Position numbers and translations under genes: made by a program | Shown: piece by piece, positions 35,994-44,260 of the stretch | Layout of the letters: every line of letters starts with the position of its first letter | Numbering within the stretch: the first letter of the stretch is position 1 | NCBI RefSeq assembly: GCF_032380675.1 | Contig: NZ_JAWDIX010000003.1 | Location: forward strand, 1 to 64,000 | Reading direction: 5' to 3' | Source of the DNA: Anaerolentibacter hominis | Lineage (GTDB): Bacteria > Bacillota > Clostridia > Lachnospirales > Lachnospiraceae | DNA length: 64,000 nucleotides | Notes under the pieces: model-generated | What the model was told of the DNA's origin: nothing | Database searches by the model: none | The model's input: the letters and a program-made list of their open reading frames with translations, nothing else

Positions 35994-37112
35994 TTATAAA
36001 ACATATCTTTCGTTCTTTTCCAGCACAACCCGGATTCCGTTTTCACCGCGGTAAGCGGAGTTGCTGCGAAGTGTATCCCTGCTTTCTATAATACAGTTTT
36101 CAATCCAGGTGTTATCTCCTATATAAACATCATCCATAATAATTGAATTCCGTATAATACAGTTATTGCCCACATAAACCTTCTTGAAGAGAACAGAGTT
36201 ATAAACTTCTCCATTTACAATACATCCTGTGGCAACCAAGCTGTTTTCCACTTTCGCTCCATGATTGAACTTGGCAGGAGGCAAATCATCCGCCTTTGAA
36301 TATACATTCGGATACTCCTTAAAGAAATAGTCCCTGACGTCCTTCTTCAAAAAGTCCATATTCGTCTGATAGTACGCGTCTACAGTTCCAACATTGCTCC
36401 AGTAGGTTGCCATCGGATAGGAATAAATCCGCTTCACGCTGCGGTAACGCACCAGGATATCCTGAACGAAATCATACCGCCCCTCGCTGGTGGTCTCCTC
36501 CAGAAGCTGAATCAGCAGCCTTCTTCGGATGACATAAATACCGGTGGAAATCAGGTTCGTCTGTGCCACAACCGGCTTCTCTTCAAAGGATACAATACGG
36601 CCGTCATCATCGGTCTTAACCACTCCGAAACGGCTTGCATCCTCCCAGTTGGGAAGATCCTTGGTTACGATCGTAATATCCGCCTTCTTCTCAATATGGT
36701 ACTCCAGTACCTTATTGTAATCCAGCTTATAAATTCCGTCGCCGGAAGCAATAATCACGTAGGGTTCATGGCTTTTCTTCAGAAAACCGATGTTCTGCAT
36801 CATCGCATCCGACGTACCCCGATACCAGTTGCTGTTCTGGGTTGTAATCGTCGGGTTCATAACGAAAAGACCGCCCTGCTTTCTACCGAAATCCCACCAT
36901 TTGGATGAGTTCAGATGCTCATTCAGTGATCTTGCATTGAACTGGGTAAATACGGCAACTTTATTTACATGAGAATTAGACATACTGCTGAGTGCAAAAT
37001 CAATCGCACGGTAGCCGCCGGCTACCGGCATGGCTGCTGTCGCTCTCCTCGTTGCCAGTTCTCCCATCTTGGTACTGGTTCCTCCAGCTAAAATTACACC
37101 TAATGCTCTCAT
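35994..37112 (-). CDS. glgD: Glucose-1-phosphate adenylyltransferase regulatory subunit GlgD
   Basis: The protein (372 residues) is a GlgC homologue: nucleotidyltransferase domain beginning MRALGVILAGGTSTKMG, then a left-handed beta-helix tail (NCIIRNSIIMDDVYIGDNTW). The loop that carries the catalytic Lys in GlgC (IAKPAV) reads RATAAM here, while SGDGIYKLDY keeps the Asp. This fits the accepted view that GlgD lacks activity alone and modulates GlgC in Firmicutes. I prefer ATG 37110-37112, which gives the usual GlgD N-terminus; a GTG four codons earlier would overlap glgC. It is directly downstream of glgC. Confidence 0.93.
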   Translation of the reverse strand: MRALGVILAGGTSTKMGELATRRATAAMPVAGGYRAIDFALSSMSNSHVNKVAVFTQFNARSLNEHLNSSKWWDFGRKQGGLFVMNPTITTQNSNWYRGTSDAMMQNIGFLKKSHEPYVIIASGDGIYKLDYNKVLEYHIEKKADITIVTKDLPNWEDASRFGVVKTDDDGRIVSFEEKPVVAQTNLISTGIYVIRRRLLIQLLEETTSEGRYDFVQDILVRYRSVKRIYSYPMATYWSNVGTVDAYYQTNMDFLKKDVRDYFFKEYPNVYSKADDLPPAKFNHGAKVENSLVATGCIVNGEVYNSVLFKKVYVGNNCIIRNSIIMDDVYIGDNTWIENCIIESRDTLRSNSAYRGENGIRVVLEKNERYVL

Positions 37113-37113
37113 A

Positions 37114-38385
37114 TTATCTGTCACCTTCTTTCATCAATGCGGCTCCGCTTTCCAGCATTTTGCCCGGATAATCTTCCAGGGTCGTCTCACCGGAAATCAC
37201 GGTATTCTTACCGATTATAACGTCAGAAGGGATGATGGACCGCTCACCGACTGTAACCAGATCATTATTATAAATATCCGGCCGCAGAACATTCGGAGTG
37301 CTGTCACCGATACCCATCTCTACATTGTCACCAATCTCCACATTCTCCGATATAATACCCTTATAGATCTTCGCGCCGGCACCGATCTTCGCATAATTCA
37401 TAATAATAGAATCACGGATTACAGCGCCCTCTCCGATCTCCACACCGGAGCCAATGACAGAATCATATACCTCGCCTGCAATCTCACAGCCGTCACCCAC
37501 AATGGTTCCCTTCACCGATGCGGTCGGAGCAATGTACTGGGGCGGCAGTGCCTCAGTCTTCGTATATATTTTCCAGTATTCCTCATACAGATTAAATACA
37601 GGAACCAGATCAATCAGTTCCATATTGGCTTCCCAGTAAGATGCAAGAGTTCCCACATCCTTCCAGTATCCGTTGTACTCATAGGCAAAAACCCTGTCCC
37701 CTCTTTCGTGACAGTAAGGGATAACATGCTTGCCAAAGTCACATCCCGGCTGGTCCTTCAAGGTAATCAGCACTTCCTTCAGGATGGACCATTTAAATAT
37801 GTAGATACCCATAGACGCCAGATTACTTCTGGGCTTCGGCGGCTTCTCCTCAAATTCCAATATCCGCTTTTCGTCGTCCGTAATCACAACACCGAACCGG
37901 CTGGCCTCATCCATCGGAACCGGAATGGTAGCCAATGTGATGTCCGCATTATTTGCCTTGTGGAAGTCCAGCATAAGCTGGTAGTCCATCTTATAAATGT
38001 GGTCACCACCTAAGATAAGTACGTACTCTGGATTATAATATTCCATATATTCCATGTTCTGGTAAATCGCGTTAGCCGTTCCCGTATACCACTCACTGTT
38101 GTCGGTCCTCTCATATGGAGGAAGAATCGAAACACCCCCCACATTACGGTCCAGATCCCACGGAATTCCTATTCCGATATGGGTATTTAATCTCAATGGC
38201 TGGTACTGAGTCAATACACCAACTGTATCGACACCCGAGTTTATACAGTTACTTAAGGGGAAATCAATGATACGGTATTTTCCTCCGAATGCAACTGCTG
38301 GCTTGGCAATTTTTGCTGTCAATGTTCCAAGCCGCGAGCCTTGTCCTCCGGCAAGAAGCATGGCAATCATCTCTTTTTTAATCAT
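37114..38385 (-). CDS. glgC: Glucose-1-phosphate adenylyltransferase GlgC
   Basis: The 423-residue enzyme makes ADP-glucose from ATP and glucose-1-phosphate, the committed step of glycogen synthesis. Visible motifs are MLLAGGQGSRLG (nucleotide loop), KIAKPAVAFGGKYRIIDFPLSN, ILGGDHIYKMDY (metal-binding Asp) and FEEKP, then a beta-helix C-terminal domain with hexapeptide repeats. Start ATG follows AAGGAG. It forms a two-gene operon with glgD. The glycogen synthase gene glgA is not in the window and the only branching-enzyme gene here is degenerate. Confidence 0.98.
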   Translation of the reverse strand: MIKKEMIAMLLAGGQGSRLGTLTAKIAKPAVAFGGKYRIIDFPLSNCINSGVDTVGVLTQYQPLRLNTHIGIGIPWDLDRNVGGVSILPPYERTDNSEWYTGTANAIYQNMEYMEYYNPEYVLILGGDHIYKMDYQLMLDFHKANNADITLATIPVPMDEASRFGVVITDDEKRILEFEEKPPKPRSNLASMGIYIFKWSILKEVLITLKDQPGCDFGKHVIPYCHERGDRVFAYEYNGYWKDVGTLASYWEANMELIDLVPVFNLYEEYWKIYTKTEALPPQYIAPTASVKGTIVGDGCEIAGEVYDSVIGSGVEIGEGAVIRDSIIMNYAKIGAGAKIYKGIISENVEIGDNVEMGIGDSTPNVLRPDIYNNDLVTVGERSIIPSDVIIGKNTVISGETTLEDYPGKMLESGAALMKEGDR

Positions 38386-38415
38386 ATGATCACTCCTTGT
38401 CTCTTATATGAGCCT

Positions 38416-38424
38416 ATTATACCA
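38416..38424 (-). promoter_or_regulatory. Extended -10 promoter of glgCD
   Basis: On the minus strand TG-G-TATAAT lies about 30 bases upstream of the glgC ATG; no good -35 box. Confidence 0.5.
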
Positions 38425-38567
38425 TCTTAATCTGAAAAAGTATATGCTTTTTTGAACTTTATCACTAATTTTTTTCTCTATACGTCAAGAAATTATACAA
38501 CATGCACAAATAACTTTTCTTTTTTCATACAATTCGACCCCTTGTAAAGTCCGGGTTAGAAAATACG

Positions 38568-38595
38568 TTGTTTTTTTATCGCTTTCGGTTATAAT
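38568..38595 (+). promoter_or_regulatory. Promoter of murC, followed by a leader hairpin
   Basis: TTGTTT (38568-38573) and TATAAT (38590-38595) are spaced by 16 bases. A short hairpin TGCCCG-TTA-CGGGCA (38621-38635) lies in the leader before the AGGTAGG site. Confidence 0.7.
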
Positions 38596-38674
38596 GTAGA
38601 ATAGAATGTTTACATAAGAGTGCCCGTTACGGGCATATAAGACAGACTTTATTTTCCAAAAAGGTAGGATAATT

Positions 38675-40057
38675 ATGTATAAAATTGACTTTGAGCACCC
38701 TGTCCATGCACATTTTATTGGAATCGGCGGAATCAGCATGAGCTGCTTTGCCATGCTTCTTCACTCCGAAGGATTCACCGTAAGCGGGTCCGACGGTAAA
38801 AAAACGCCGCTCACGGAAGAAATGGCATCACAGGGCATCTCTATATTATACGGACAACGTGCCTCAAATATTACTGAAAATATAGATTTTGTTGTTTATA
38901 CCGCGGCAATTCATCCGGATAATCCGGAATTTGCAGCTGCTAAGGCAGCAGGTCTTCCCATGCTGGGCAGAGCGGAAATGGTTGGACAGGTGATGGAAAA
39001 CTACGAGAAATCCATTGCTGTCTCCGGAACTCACGGCAAGACTACCACAACCTCCATGATTGCCCATATCCTTCTCGCAGCCGATCTGGACCCGACCATC
39101 TCAGTCGGAGGAATGTTAAAAGCCATAGATGGCAATCTGCGCATCGGTAAGTCCGAATATTTCCTCACGGAAGCCTGTGAATATACCAATAGCTTCCTGC
39201 ACTTTCGTCCCCGCATGAGCATCATCCTCAATGTGGAGGCCGATCATCTGGATTTCTTCAAGGATATAGAGGATATCCGCCATTCTTTTAAAACATTTGC
39301 GGACCTTCTTCCTGACGACGGACTTCTTATTATAAATGGGGAAATCCCGGATGCCGGGTATTTCTATTCCGATCTTTCCTGTAAGGTTATTACCTACGGT
39401 CTGGGAGACGGAGAATACGATTATTCCGCGGACAATATCACTTTTGACCGGCTGGGCCGGGCTTCCTATGACCTTATCCGGCATGGCAGCCTGCTGGGAA
39501 GAATCAATTTGAATGTAGTAGGGATACATAATGTATCCAATTCCCTTCCTGCCATCGCGCTTGCGCTGCATCTGGGGCTTCCCCTGGACATCATCCAAAA
39601 CGGCCTGACTTCTTTTACAGGTACAGACCGGCGTTTTGAATATAAAGGGGAAATCGGAGGGGTAACCGTTATTGATGACTACGCCCACCATCCAACGGAA
39701 ATAAAGGCAACTTTATCCGCTGTTTCCAATATGGACTTCAACCGGGTATGGTGTGTATTCCAGCCCCATACTTATTCCCGTACCAAGGCTCTGTTTCAGG
39801 ATTTTGTTGACGCACTTTCACTGGCAGATAATGTGATTCTGGCAGATATCTACGCAGCAAGAGAGAAAAACCCCGGAGATATCTCCTCCAGGGATCTGAA
39901 AAGGGAACTGGAAACAGCAGGGAAAAATGTATGGTATTTTCCATCCTTTGATGAAATAGAAAATTTTTTATTAGAAAATTGTACACAGGGCGACCTGTTG
40001 ATAACTATGGGTGCGGGAGACGTTGTAAACATTGGAGAAGCGCTTCTCGGAATGTAG
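38675..40057 (+). CDS. murC: UDP-N-acetylmuramate--L-alanine ligase
   Basis: The 460-residue cytosolic ligase adds the first amino acid to the peptidoglycan precursor using ATP. The N-domain has HFIGIGGISMS, the ATP-binding loop is SGTHGKTTTTSM (about residues 112-123), and ADHLDFF, HNVSNSLPAIALA and DDYAHHPTEI are all typical for MurC. Length is usual. It is followed immediately by a DnaA-box cluster and then the replication genes dnaD and the helicase loader, an arrangement that links wall synthesis and replication loci in this group. Confidence 0.98.
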   Translation: MYKIDFEHPVHAHFIGIGGISMSCFAMLLHSEGFTVSGSDGKKTPLTEEMASQGISILYGQRASNITENIDFVVYTAAIHPDNPEFAAAKAAGLPMLGRAEMVGQVMENYEKSIAVSGTHGKTTTTSMIAHILLAADLDPTISVGGMLKAIDGNLRIGKSEYFLTEACEYTNSFLHFRPRMSIILNVEADHLDFFKDIEDIRHSFKTFADLLPDDGLLIINGEIPDAGYFYSDLSCKVITYGLGDGEYDYSADNITFDRLGRASYDLIRHGSLLGRINLNVVGIHNVSNSLPAIALALHLGLPLDIIQNGLTSFTGTDRRFEYKGEIGGVTVIDDYAHHPTEIKATLSAVSNMDFNRVWCVFQPHTYSRTKALFQDFVDALSLADNVILADIYAAREKNPGDISSRDLKRELETAGKNVWYFPSFDEIENFLLENCTQGDLLITMGAGDVVNIGEALLGM

Positions 40058-40221
40058 TTATCCACATTATCCACAATCTTATCAACATTTTGTCGATGAT
40101 TTGATTGTGGATATTTTTTATGAATCTACAATTATAGAATAATTTGAATTTTATTAACCCTTTTAAAGGCTTTCGCCACAATCTGACAGATTTCGCCATT
40201 GTACTATCCACATTATCCACA
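40058..40221. promoter_or_regulatory. DnaA-box cluster upstream of dnaD
   Basis: Three perfect TTATCCACA boxes (40058-40066, 40067-40075, 40213-40221) and three with one mismatch (TTATCAACA 40079-40087; TGTGGATAT, reverse, 40106-40114; CTATCCACA 40204-40212). The two end pairs are head-to-tail 18-bp repeats with one difference. An AT-rich stretch lies between them. The cluster begins directly at the murC stop and ends about 36 bases before the dnaD -35 box. DnaA control of the helicase-loading genes or a DnaA-titration site is likely. Confidence 0.85.
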
Positions 40222-40257
40222 CCCAGTTTTTAGAAGCTGTTGGGGATTGGAGTCCTA

Positions 40258-40286
40258 TTTTCAATTAAAGAAATGTATGTTATACT
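40258..40286 (+). promoter_or_regulatory. Promoter of dnaD
   Basis: TTTTCA (40258-40263) and extended TG-T-TATACT (-10 at 40281-40286) with a 17-base spacer, directly downstream of the DnaA boxes. Confidence 0.6.
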
Positions 40287-40292
40287 AATTCA

Positions 40293-40475
40293 CAGGATTA
40301 TAAGATCAAAAACATAAGAAAAAGAGTAACCATTAAGAATGAAAGTGAACCTGTTTTCCTCATTTTCATTCTCTCTTTTTCGCTTTTGGACGGCCATCTG
40401 CACTGTTTTGACAAGGAATAAAACAGGTTTTTCCGGGTGCATCCGGCGGTCCAGGTACATAAATGGGGTTTGAAT
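40293..40475 (+). other. Long dnaD leader with alternative RNA pairings
   Basis: Between the predicted start of transcription and the dnaD ATG there are about 180 bases. A hairpin AGAATGAAA/TTTCATTCT (40336-40344 with 40364-40372) is followed by CTCTTTTT. Its loop contains AACCTGTTTT (40348-40357), which is fully complementary to AAAACAGGTT (40420-40429), allowing a pseudoknot or switch. No gene is seen here. Confidence 0.35.
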
Positions 40476-41600
40476 ATGACGACGGAATCGGAGCAATTTA
40501 TTTTGACGCAGGCTCAGGATACTTCTAAAATAGAGGTTTCCTGCGCTTTTATTGACAATTATATGCCGGCGGCCAGCGGCGCCTATGTAAAGATATATCT
40601 CTATCTTCTCCGCTGCCTGATGAGCTGCGGCACAGATGCTCAGGGCAAGTGTTTCTCTCTTTCTTATCTGGCAGGTCGTCTGGGAGATACGGAGGCGGAT
40701 ATCAATCATGCAATCTGTTACTGGGAAAAACAGCGTCTTCTGACCGTGACCCGGGATGGCTCCGGCCATATCACGTCTATCATCGTAGAAGATCCGGACC
40801 GTCTGGCCCGGCGTGAGCAGCCCGTCCCGGCTTCTGAACCTGTAAACCAACTGCCCAGCGCGCCGGTAAAGCAGGCGGCATCTGAAACGCCGGCGGCAAG
40901 GGAAATCGCCGCCACCTTTACTGCAGCCAGCATGAAGGCACTGCCGGATAATGAGGAGACCAGAGATCTGATGGATATTGTTGCTATGTATCTGGAACGG
41001 CCTCTGACGGCAACCGATACCCAGCTGCTGACATTTCTGCTGGAGGATCTTAACTTTTCCCATGATCTGATAGACTATCTGTATGCCTACTGCGTGACAA
41101 AGAATAAAAAGAATCCCTCTTATATTGAAAAAGTTGCTCTTGGCTGGAAAGAGGACAAGGTGGATACTATAGAAGCGGCTAAGGCGGAGGTAGCGCTTTA
41201 TGATCACGGTTTCCAGGTGGTGAATAAGGCCTTCGGCCTGAACCGTACTCCAGGTCAGATCGAGAGACAGTACATAAAAAAATGGTTTCGTGAGTATGGA
41301 TTTTCTGATTCTATCGTCAATGAGGCGTGCAGCCGTACCCTGATGAGGATACAGAAACCGGATTTTTCCTATGCCGATTCCATTCTGTCCGGCTGGCATA
41401 AAAATAAGGTGCGTACCCTCAAGGATGTGAAGGTGCTGGATGATTCTTATATGGCCCGGAAGGCTGAGCGAAACGTAACGTCATCTCCCGCCAAGGGGAC
41501 GGCCCATGCATCCAAAAACAAATTTCTTAATTTCCCGCAGCGTAATTATTCCGCAGAGGAGCTGGCCGAGATGGAAAAGCGGCTGCTTCAGAAAGACTAG
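40476..41600 (+). CDS. dnaD: DnaD-domain primosome protein
   Basis: The protein (374 residues) belongs to the DnaD/DnaB group that remodels origin DNA and recruits the replicative helicase with its loader. The N-terminal 90 residues form a winged-helix-like domain (YVKIYLYLLRCLMSCG). A Pro/Ala-rich linker follows, then two DnaD C-terminal domains, each with the YxxxIxxxW hallmark (YIEKVALGW near 240 and YADSILSGW near 330). The ATG at 40476 has GGGG seven bases upstream; a GTG 13 codons earlier has no such site. It lies 12 bases before the loader gene and behind the DnaA-box cluster. Confidence 0.92.
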   Translation: MTTESEQFILTQAQDTSKIEVSCAFIDNYMPAASGAYVKIYLYLLRCLMSCGTDAQGKCFSLSYLAGRLGDTEADINHAICYWEKQRLLTVTRDGSGHITSIIVEDPDRLARREQPVPASEPVNQLPSAPVKQAASETPAAREIAATFTAASMKALPDNEETRDLMDIVAMYLERPLTATDTQLLTFLLEDLNFSHDLIDYLYAYCVTKNKKNPSYIEKVALGWKEDKVDTIEAAKAEVALYDHGFQVVNKAFGLNRTPGQIERQYIKKWFREYGFSDSIVNEACSRTLMRIQKPDFSYADSILSGWHKNKVRTLKDVKVLDDSYMARKAERNVTSSPAKGTAHASKNKFLNFPQRNYSAEELAEMEKRLLQKD

Positions 41601-41612
41601 GAGGCAAGCCAC

Positions 41613-42605
41613 ATGGCTTTAAGAAATGATCAGTACAACAGGATAAGCCGGGATTATGACCGCCGAAGGTTTGAGAATAAGCATAATATGGATCTTCGCA
41701 GGGAGGAAATATATGCCGCAATACCGGAACTGACTGAAATAGATAATGCAATCGTATCTGCATCCATGGCCTATGCCAGGGAATTAATTTATAACAACAG
41801 CGACAGCCTGGAGGAACTGCAGGCTCATAATGAATCGCTTGCCCTTCGTAAAAAGCAGCTTCTCACAAAGCATGGTTATCCGGCGGATTATCTGGAACCG
41901 GTATACTCCTGCCCTGACTGTCAGGATACCGGTTATGTCAACGGCAAAAAGTGTCATTGTTTCAAACAGGCAATCGTAGATCTGGTGTATGCGCAGTCCA
42001 ATATCAAGGCTATTACGGAAAGAGAGAATTTTTCTCATTTTTCCTATGATTATTATTCCGACGACTATGTGGAAGAGAGCACCGGTCTGACCCCCTGCGG
42101 AAACATTCACCGAATCGTCAAGAGCTGCCGCAGCTTTATCGAAGAGTTTGATACCTCCTATCAGAATCTGTTTATTTATGGAAATACCGGGGTAGGCAAG
42201 ACCTTCCTGCTGAACTGTATCGCCAAAGAGCTTCTGGATTCCGCTCATTCGGTACTTTATTTTACAGCGCCCCGATTCTTTGAGATTCTCAGCAGGAGCA
42301 CGTTCGGCAGAAGCTATGAAGAGGCTCTGTCTGAGGAACAGTATTATTACATTTATAATTGCGATCTTTTGATTATAGATGATCTGGGAACGGAATTAAA
42401 TAACAGCTTTGTCTCTTCCCAGCTCTATCAGTGTATAAATGAACGCCACTTAAACCAGCGTTCCACTGTGATTTCCACCAATCTTTCCTGGAATGATCTG
42501 ACTGCCAATTACAGCGAGAGGATCTTCTCCAGAATCACAAGTGAATTTACGATTCTAAAGATAACCGGGGATGATATCCGGTTGAAAAAGGGAATTGCCC
42601 GGTAA
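41613..42605 (+). CDS. DnaC/DnaI-like helicase loader ATPase
   Basis: This 330-residue AAA+ protein loads the replicative DNA helicase at the origin. An N-terminal helical part is followed by a zinc-binding motif CPDC-x9-KKCHC (about residues 107-123), Walker A FIYGNTGVGKTFLLN near 185-199 and Walker B LLIIDDLGTE, with the sensor region VISTNLSW and an Arg-finger-like ERIFSRI. The layout matches DnaI of Bacillus and DnaC-type proteins of clostridia. It is 12 bases downstream of dnaD in the same operon. Confidence 0.93.
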   Translation: MALRNDQYNRISRDYDRRRFENKHNMDLRREEIYAAIPELTEIDNAIVSASMAYARELIYNNSDSLEELQAHNESLALRKKQLLTKHGYPADYLEPVYSCPDCQDTGYVNGKKCHCFKQAIVDLVYAQSNIKAITERENFSHFSYDYYSDDYVEESTGLTPCGNIHRIVKSCRSFIEEFDTSYQNLFIYGNTGVGKTFLLNCIAKELLDSAHSVLYFTAPRFFEILSRSTFGRSYEEALSEEQYYYIYNCDLLIIDDLGTELNNSFVSSQLYQCINERHLNQRSTVISTNLSWNDLTANYSERIFSRITSEFTILKITGDDIRLKKGIAR

Positions 42606-42641
42606 ACCCGGATACGAAATGTCTTTTATTTAATACTCTTA

Positions 42642-42671
42642 TTGACGAATCAAATTCGCGTATGCTATAGT
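42642..42671 (+). promoter_or_regulatory. Promoter of prs
   Basis: TTGACG (42642-42647) and extended TG-C-TATAGT (-10 at 42666-42671), spacer 18 bases. Confidence 0.7.
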
Positions 42672-42677
42672 TTATCC

Positions 42678-42873
42678 GCGGGTGTTTGTCTGATACGGAC
42701 AGTACGCCCCTTACATTTCATTTTTTTGTCTTTCTAATCAACTGTACCGTGTCCTCCGGAACACGCCGGAAGCGGTGCTGCCACTCTATCTATGAGGCAG
42801 AATTTATCAGTCAAGTAATGGTACCACCATTTTAAAAATACATATTGATCACACAATTATGGAGGAAGATAAA
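42678..42873 (+). other. Long structured leader of prs
   Basis: About 195 bases separate the predicted start of transcription from the prs ATG. Visible elements: a GGGUG/CGCCC stem enclosing UGUC/GACA, with a T-rich run about 12 bases later, a CGTGT/ACACG hairpin with CCTCCGG in its loop, and ATGG-TACCA-CCAT near 42820. I recognise no riboswitch class. Confidence 0.3.
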
Positions 42874-44046
42874 ATGCCGCAGCAGAAAATTTTAGTTGAA
42901 ACCATTCCTGTAGGTTCTCTGGGAATACTGGCCCTGGAAAGCAGCAAAAATCTCGGTCAGAAGATCAACGATTACATTGTCGAATGGAGAAATGACAGAG
43001 ATCATGAACATTTTTCCAACATTGCATTCAGCGGGTATCAGCGCGATTCTTATCTGATCGATGCGGAGTGCCCCAGATTCGGAACCGGCGAAGCCAAAGG
43101 TATCATCAAAGAATCTGTTCGTGGGGATGACATCTATCTGCTTGTGGATGTCTGCAATTACAGCCTTACTTATTCTGTATGCGGACATGTTAACCACATG
43201 TCTCCGGACGATCATTATCAGGATTTAAAGAGAATGATCTCCTCCATCGGCGGCAAGGCGCGCCGTATCACCGTGATTATGCCATTCTTATATGAAAGCA
43301 GACAGCACAAACGCAGCGGCAGAGAGTCCCTGGATTGTGCGCTGGCTCTGCAGGAGCTGACAAATATGGGTGTGGAGAGCATTATTACCTTTGATGCCCA
43401 CGATCCCCGTGTTCAGAATGCGATTCCTTTAAAGAGCTTCGAAAATGTTCAGCCCACCTATCAGTTTATCAAAGCGCTTTTGCAGCATGTTCCGGATATC
43501 CATATGAATGCGGAACATATGATGGTGATCAGCCCCGATGAAGGCGGTATGAACCGTGCCGTATTCTTTGCCAATGTTCTGGGTGTGGATATGGGTATGT
43601 TCTATAAGAGAAGAGATTACACCACGATCGTGAACGGACGTAATCCTATCGTTGCTCATGAATTCCTGGGAACCGATATCGAAGGCAAGGACATGCTGAT
43701 CATTGATGATATGATTTCATCCGGCGACAGTATGCTGGATGTGGCCAAGGAATTGAAGCGCAGAAAAGCGGGACGTATTTTCATCTGTTCCACATTCGGT
43801 CTGTTTACCAATGGGCTTGACAAGTTCGATGCTGCCTATGAAGAAGGGCTGATCGACTATGTCCTGACTACCAATCTGGTTTATCAGACAGAGGAGCTGC
43901 TGACCAAACCATACTATATCAGTGTAGATATGAGTAAATATATTGCTCTGCTGATTGATGCATTAAATCACGATGCTTCCATTACAGAATTCCTCACGCC
44001 GATCAAGCGTATTCAGAGAATTCTGGAGAAATACGGACAGATATAG
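42874..44046 (+). CDS. prs: Ribose-phosphate pyrophosphokinase
   Basis: The 390-residue enzyme makes PRPP from ribose-5-phosphate and ATP for nucleotide, His and Trp synthesis. It shows RRITVIMPFLYESRQHKR, TFDAHDPRVQNAIP, ISPDEGGMNRAVFFANVLG and the PRPP-binding loop MLIIDDMISSGDSM. It is longer (about 390 versus 315 residues) than the classical form and has an N-terminal extension, a variant I associate with Lachnospiraceae. I chose the second ATG (42874), which has GGAGG eight bases upstream; the first ATG lies within that site. Confidence 0.95.
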   Translation: MPQQKILVETIPVGSLGILALESSKNLGQKINDYIVEWRNDRDHEHFSNIAFSGYQRDSYLIDAECPRFGTGEAKGIIKESVRGDDIYLLVDVCNYSLTYSVCGHVNHMSPDDHYQDLKRMISSIGGKARRITVIMPFLYESRQHKRSGRESLDCALALQELTNMGVESIITFDAHDPRVQNAIPLKSFENVQPTYQFIKALLQHVPDIHMNAEHMMVISPDEGGMNRAVFFANVLGVDMGMFYKRRDYTTIVNGRNPIVAHEFLGTDIEGKDMLIIDDMISSGDSMLDVAKELKRRKAGRIFICSTFGLFTNGLDKFDAAYEEGLIDYVLTTNLVYQTEELLTKPYYISVDMSKYIALLIDALNHDASITEFLTPIKRIQRILEKYGQI

Positions 44047-44111
44047 TTACTATACAAGTTGCATATGTTAATAAAGATTTTAACGAGGCATATTCTCACG
44101 CCGAGCGCGGT

Positions 44112-44181
44112 CGCTTTAGCGTCAGCTTCCACTTCGCGCAAGTGCGATCCTCCGGAGGGTTTTATCGGGAACGCAGTTTCC
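44112..44181 (+). other. Row of four short hairpins after prs
   Basis: Four consecutive small inverted repeats: CGCT-TT-AGCG (44112-44121), CACTT-CGCGC-AAGTG (44130-44144), CCTCCGGAGG (44149-44158) and GGGAAC-GCA-GTTTCC (44167-44181), in a GC-rich patch right before the terminator. It may be part of a 3' UTR-derived small RNA. Confidence 0.35.
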
Positions 44182-44189
44182 AATATGAT

Positions 44190-44232
44190 AAGAGCCTTCA
44201 CAGCTGGTTTTCATCAGGTTGTGAAGGCTCTT
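44190..44232. terminator. Bidirectional terminator between prs and the yhaN-like gene
   Basis: A perfect 13-bp stem (AAGAGCCTTCACA and complement) with a 17-base loop separates the convergent genes; followed by CTTATATTTC on the plus strand. Confidence 0.75.
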
Positions 44233-44260
44233 CTTATATTTCTGTACCTTTTCTTCGTTT

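Noticed and set aside
40058..40221. Chromosomal origin oriC
   Set aside because: No dnaA, dnaN, recF or rpmH in the vicinity, and the boxes lie in front of dnaD with a normal promoter. Kept as a DnaA control or titration site.
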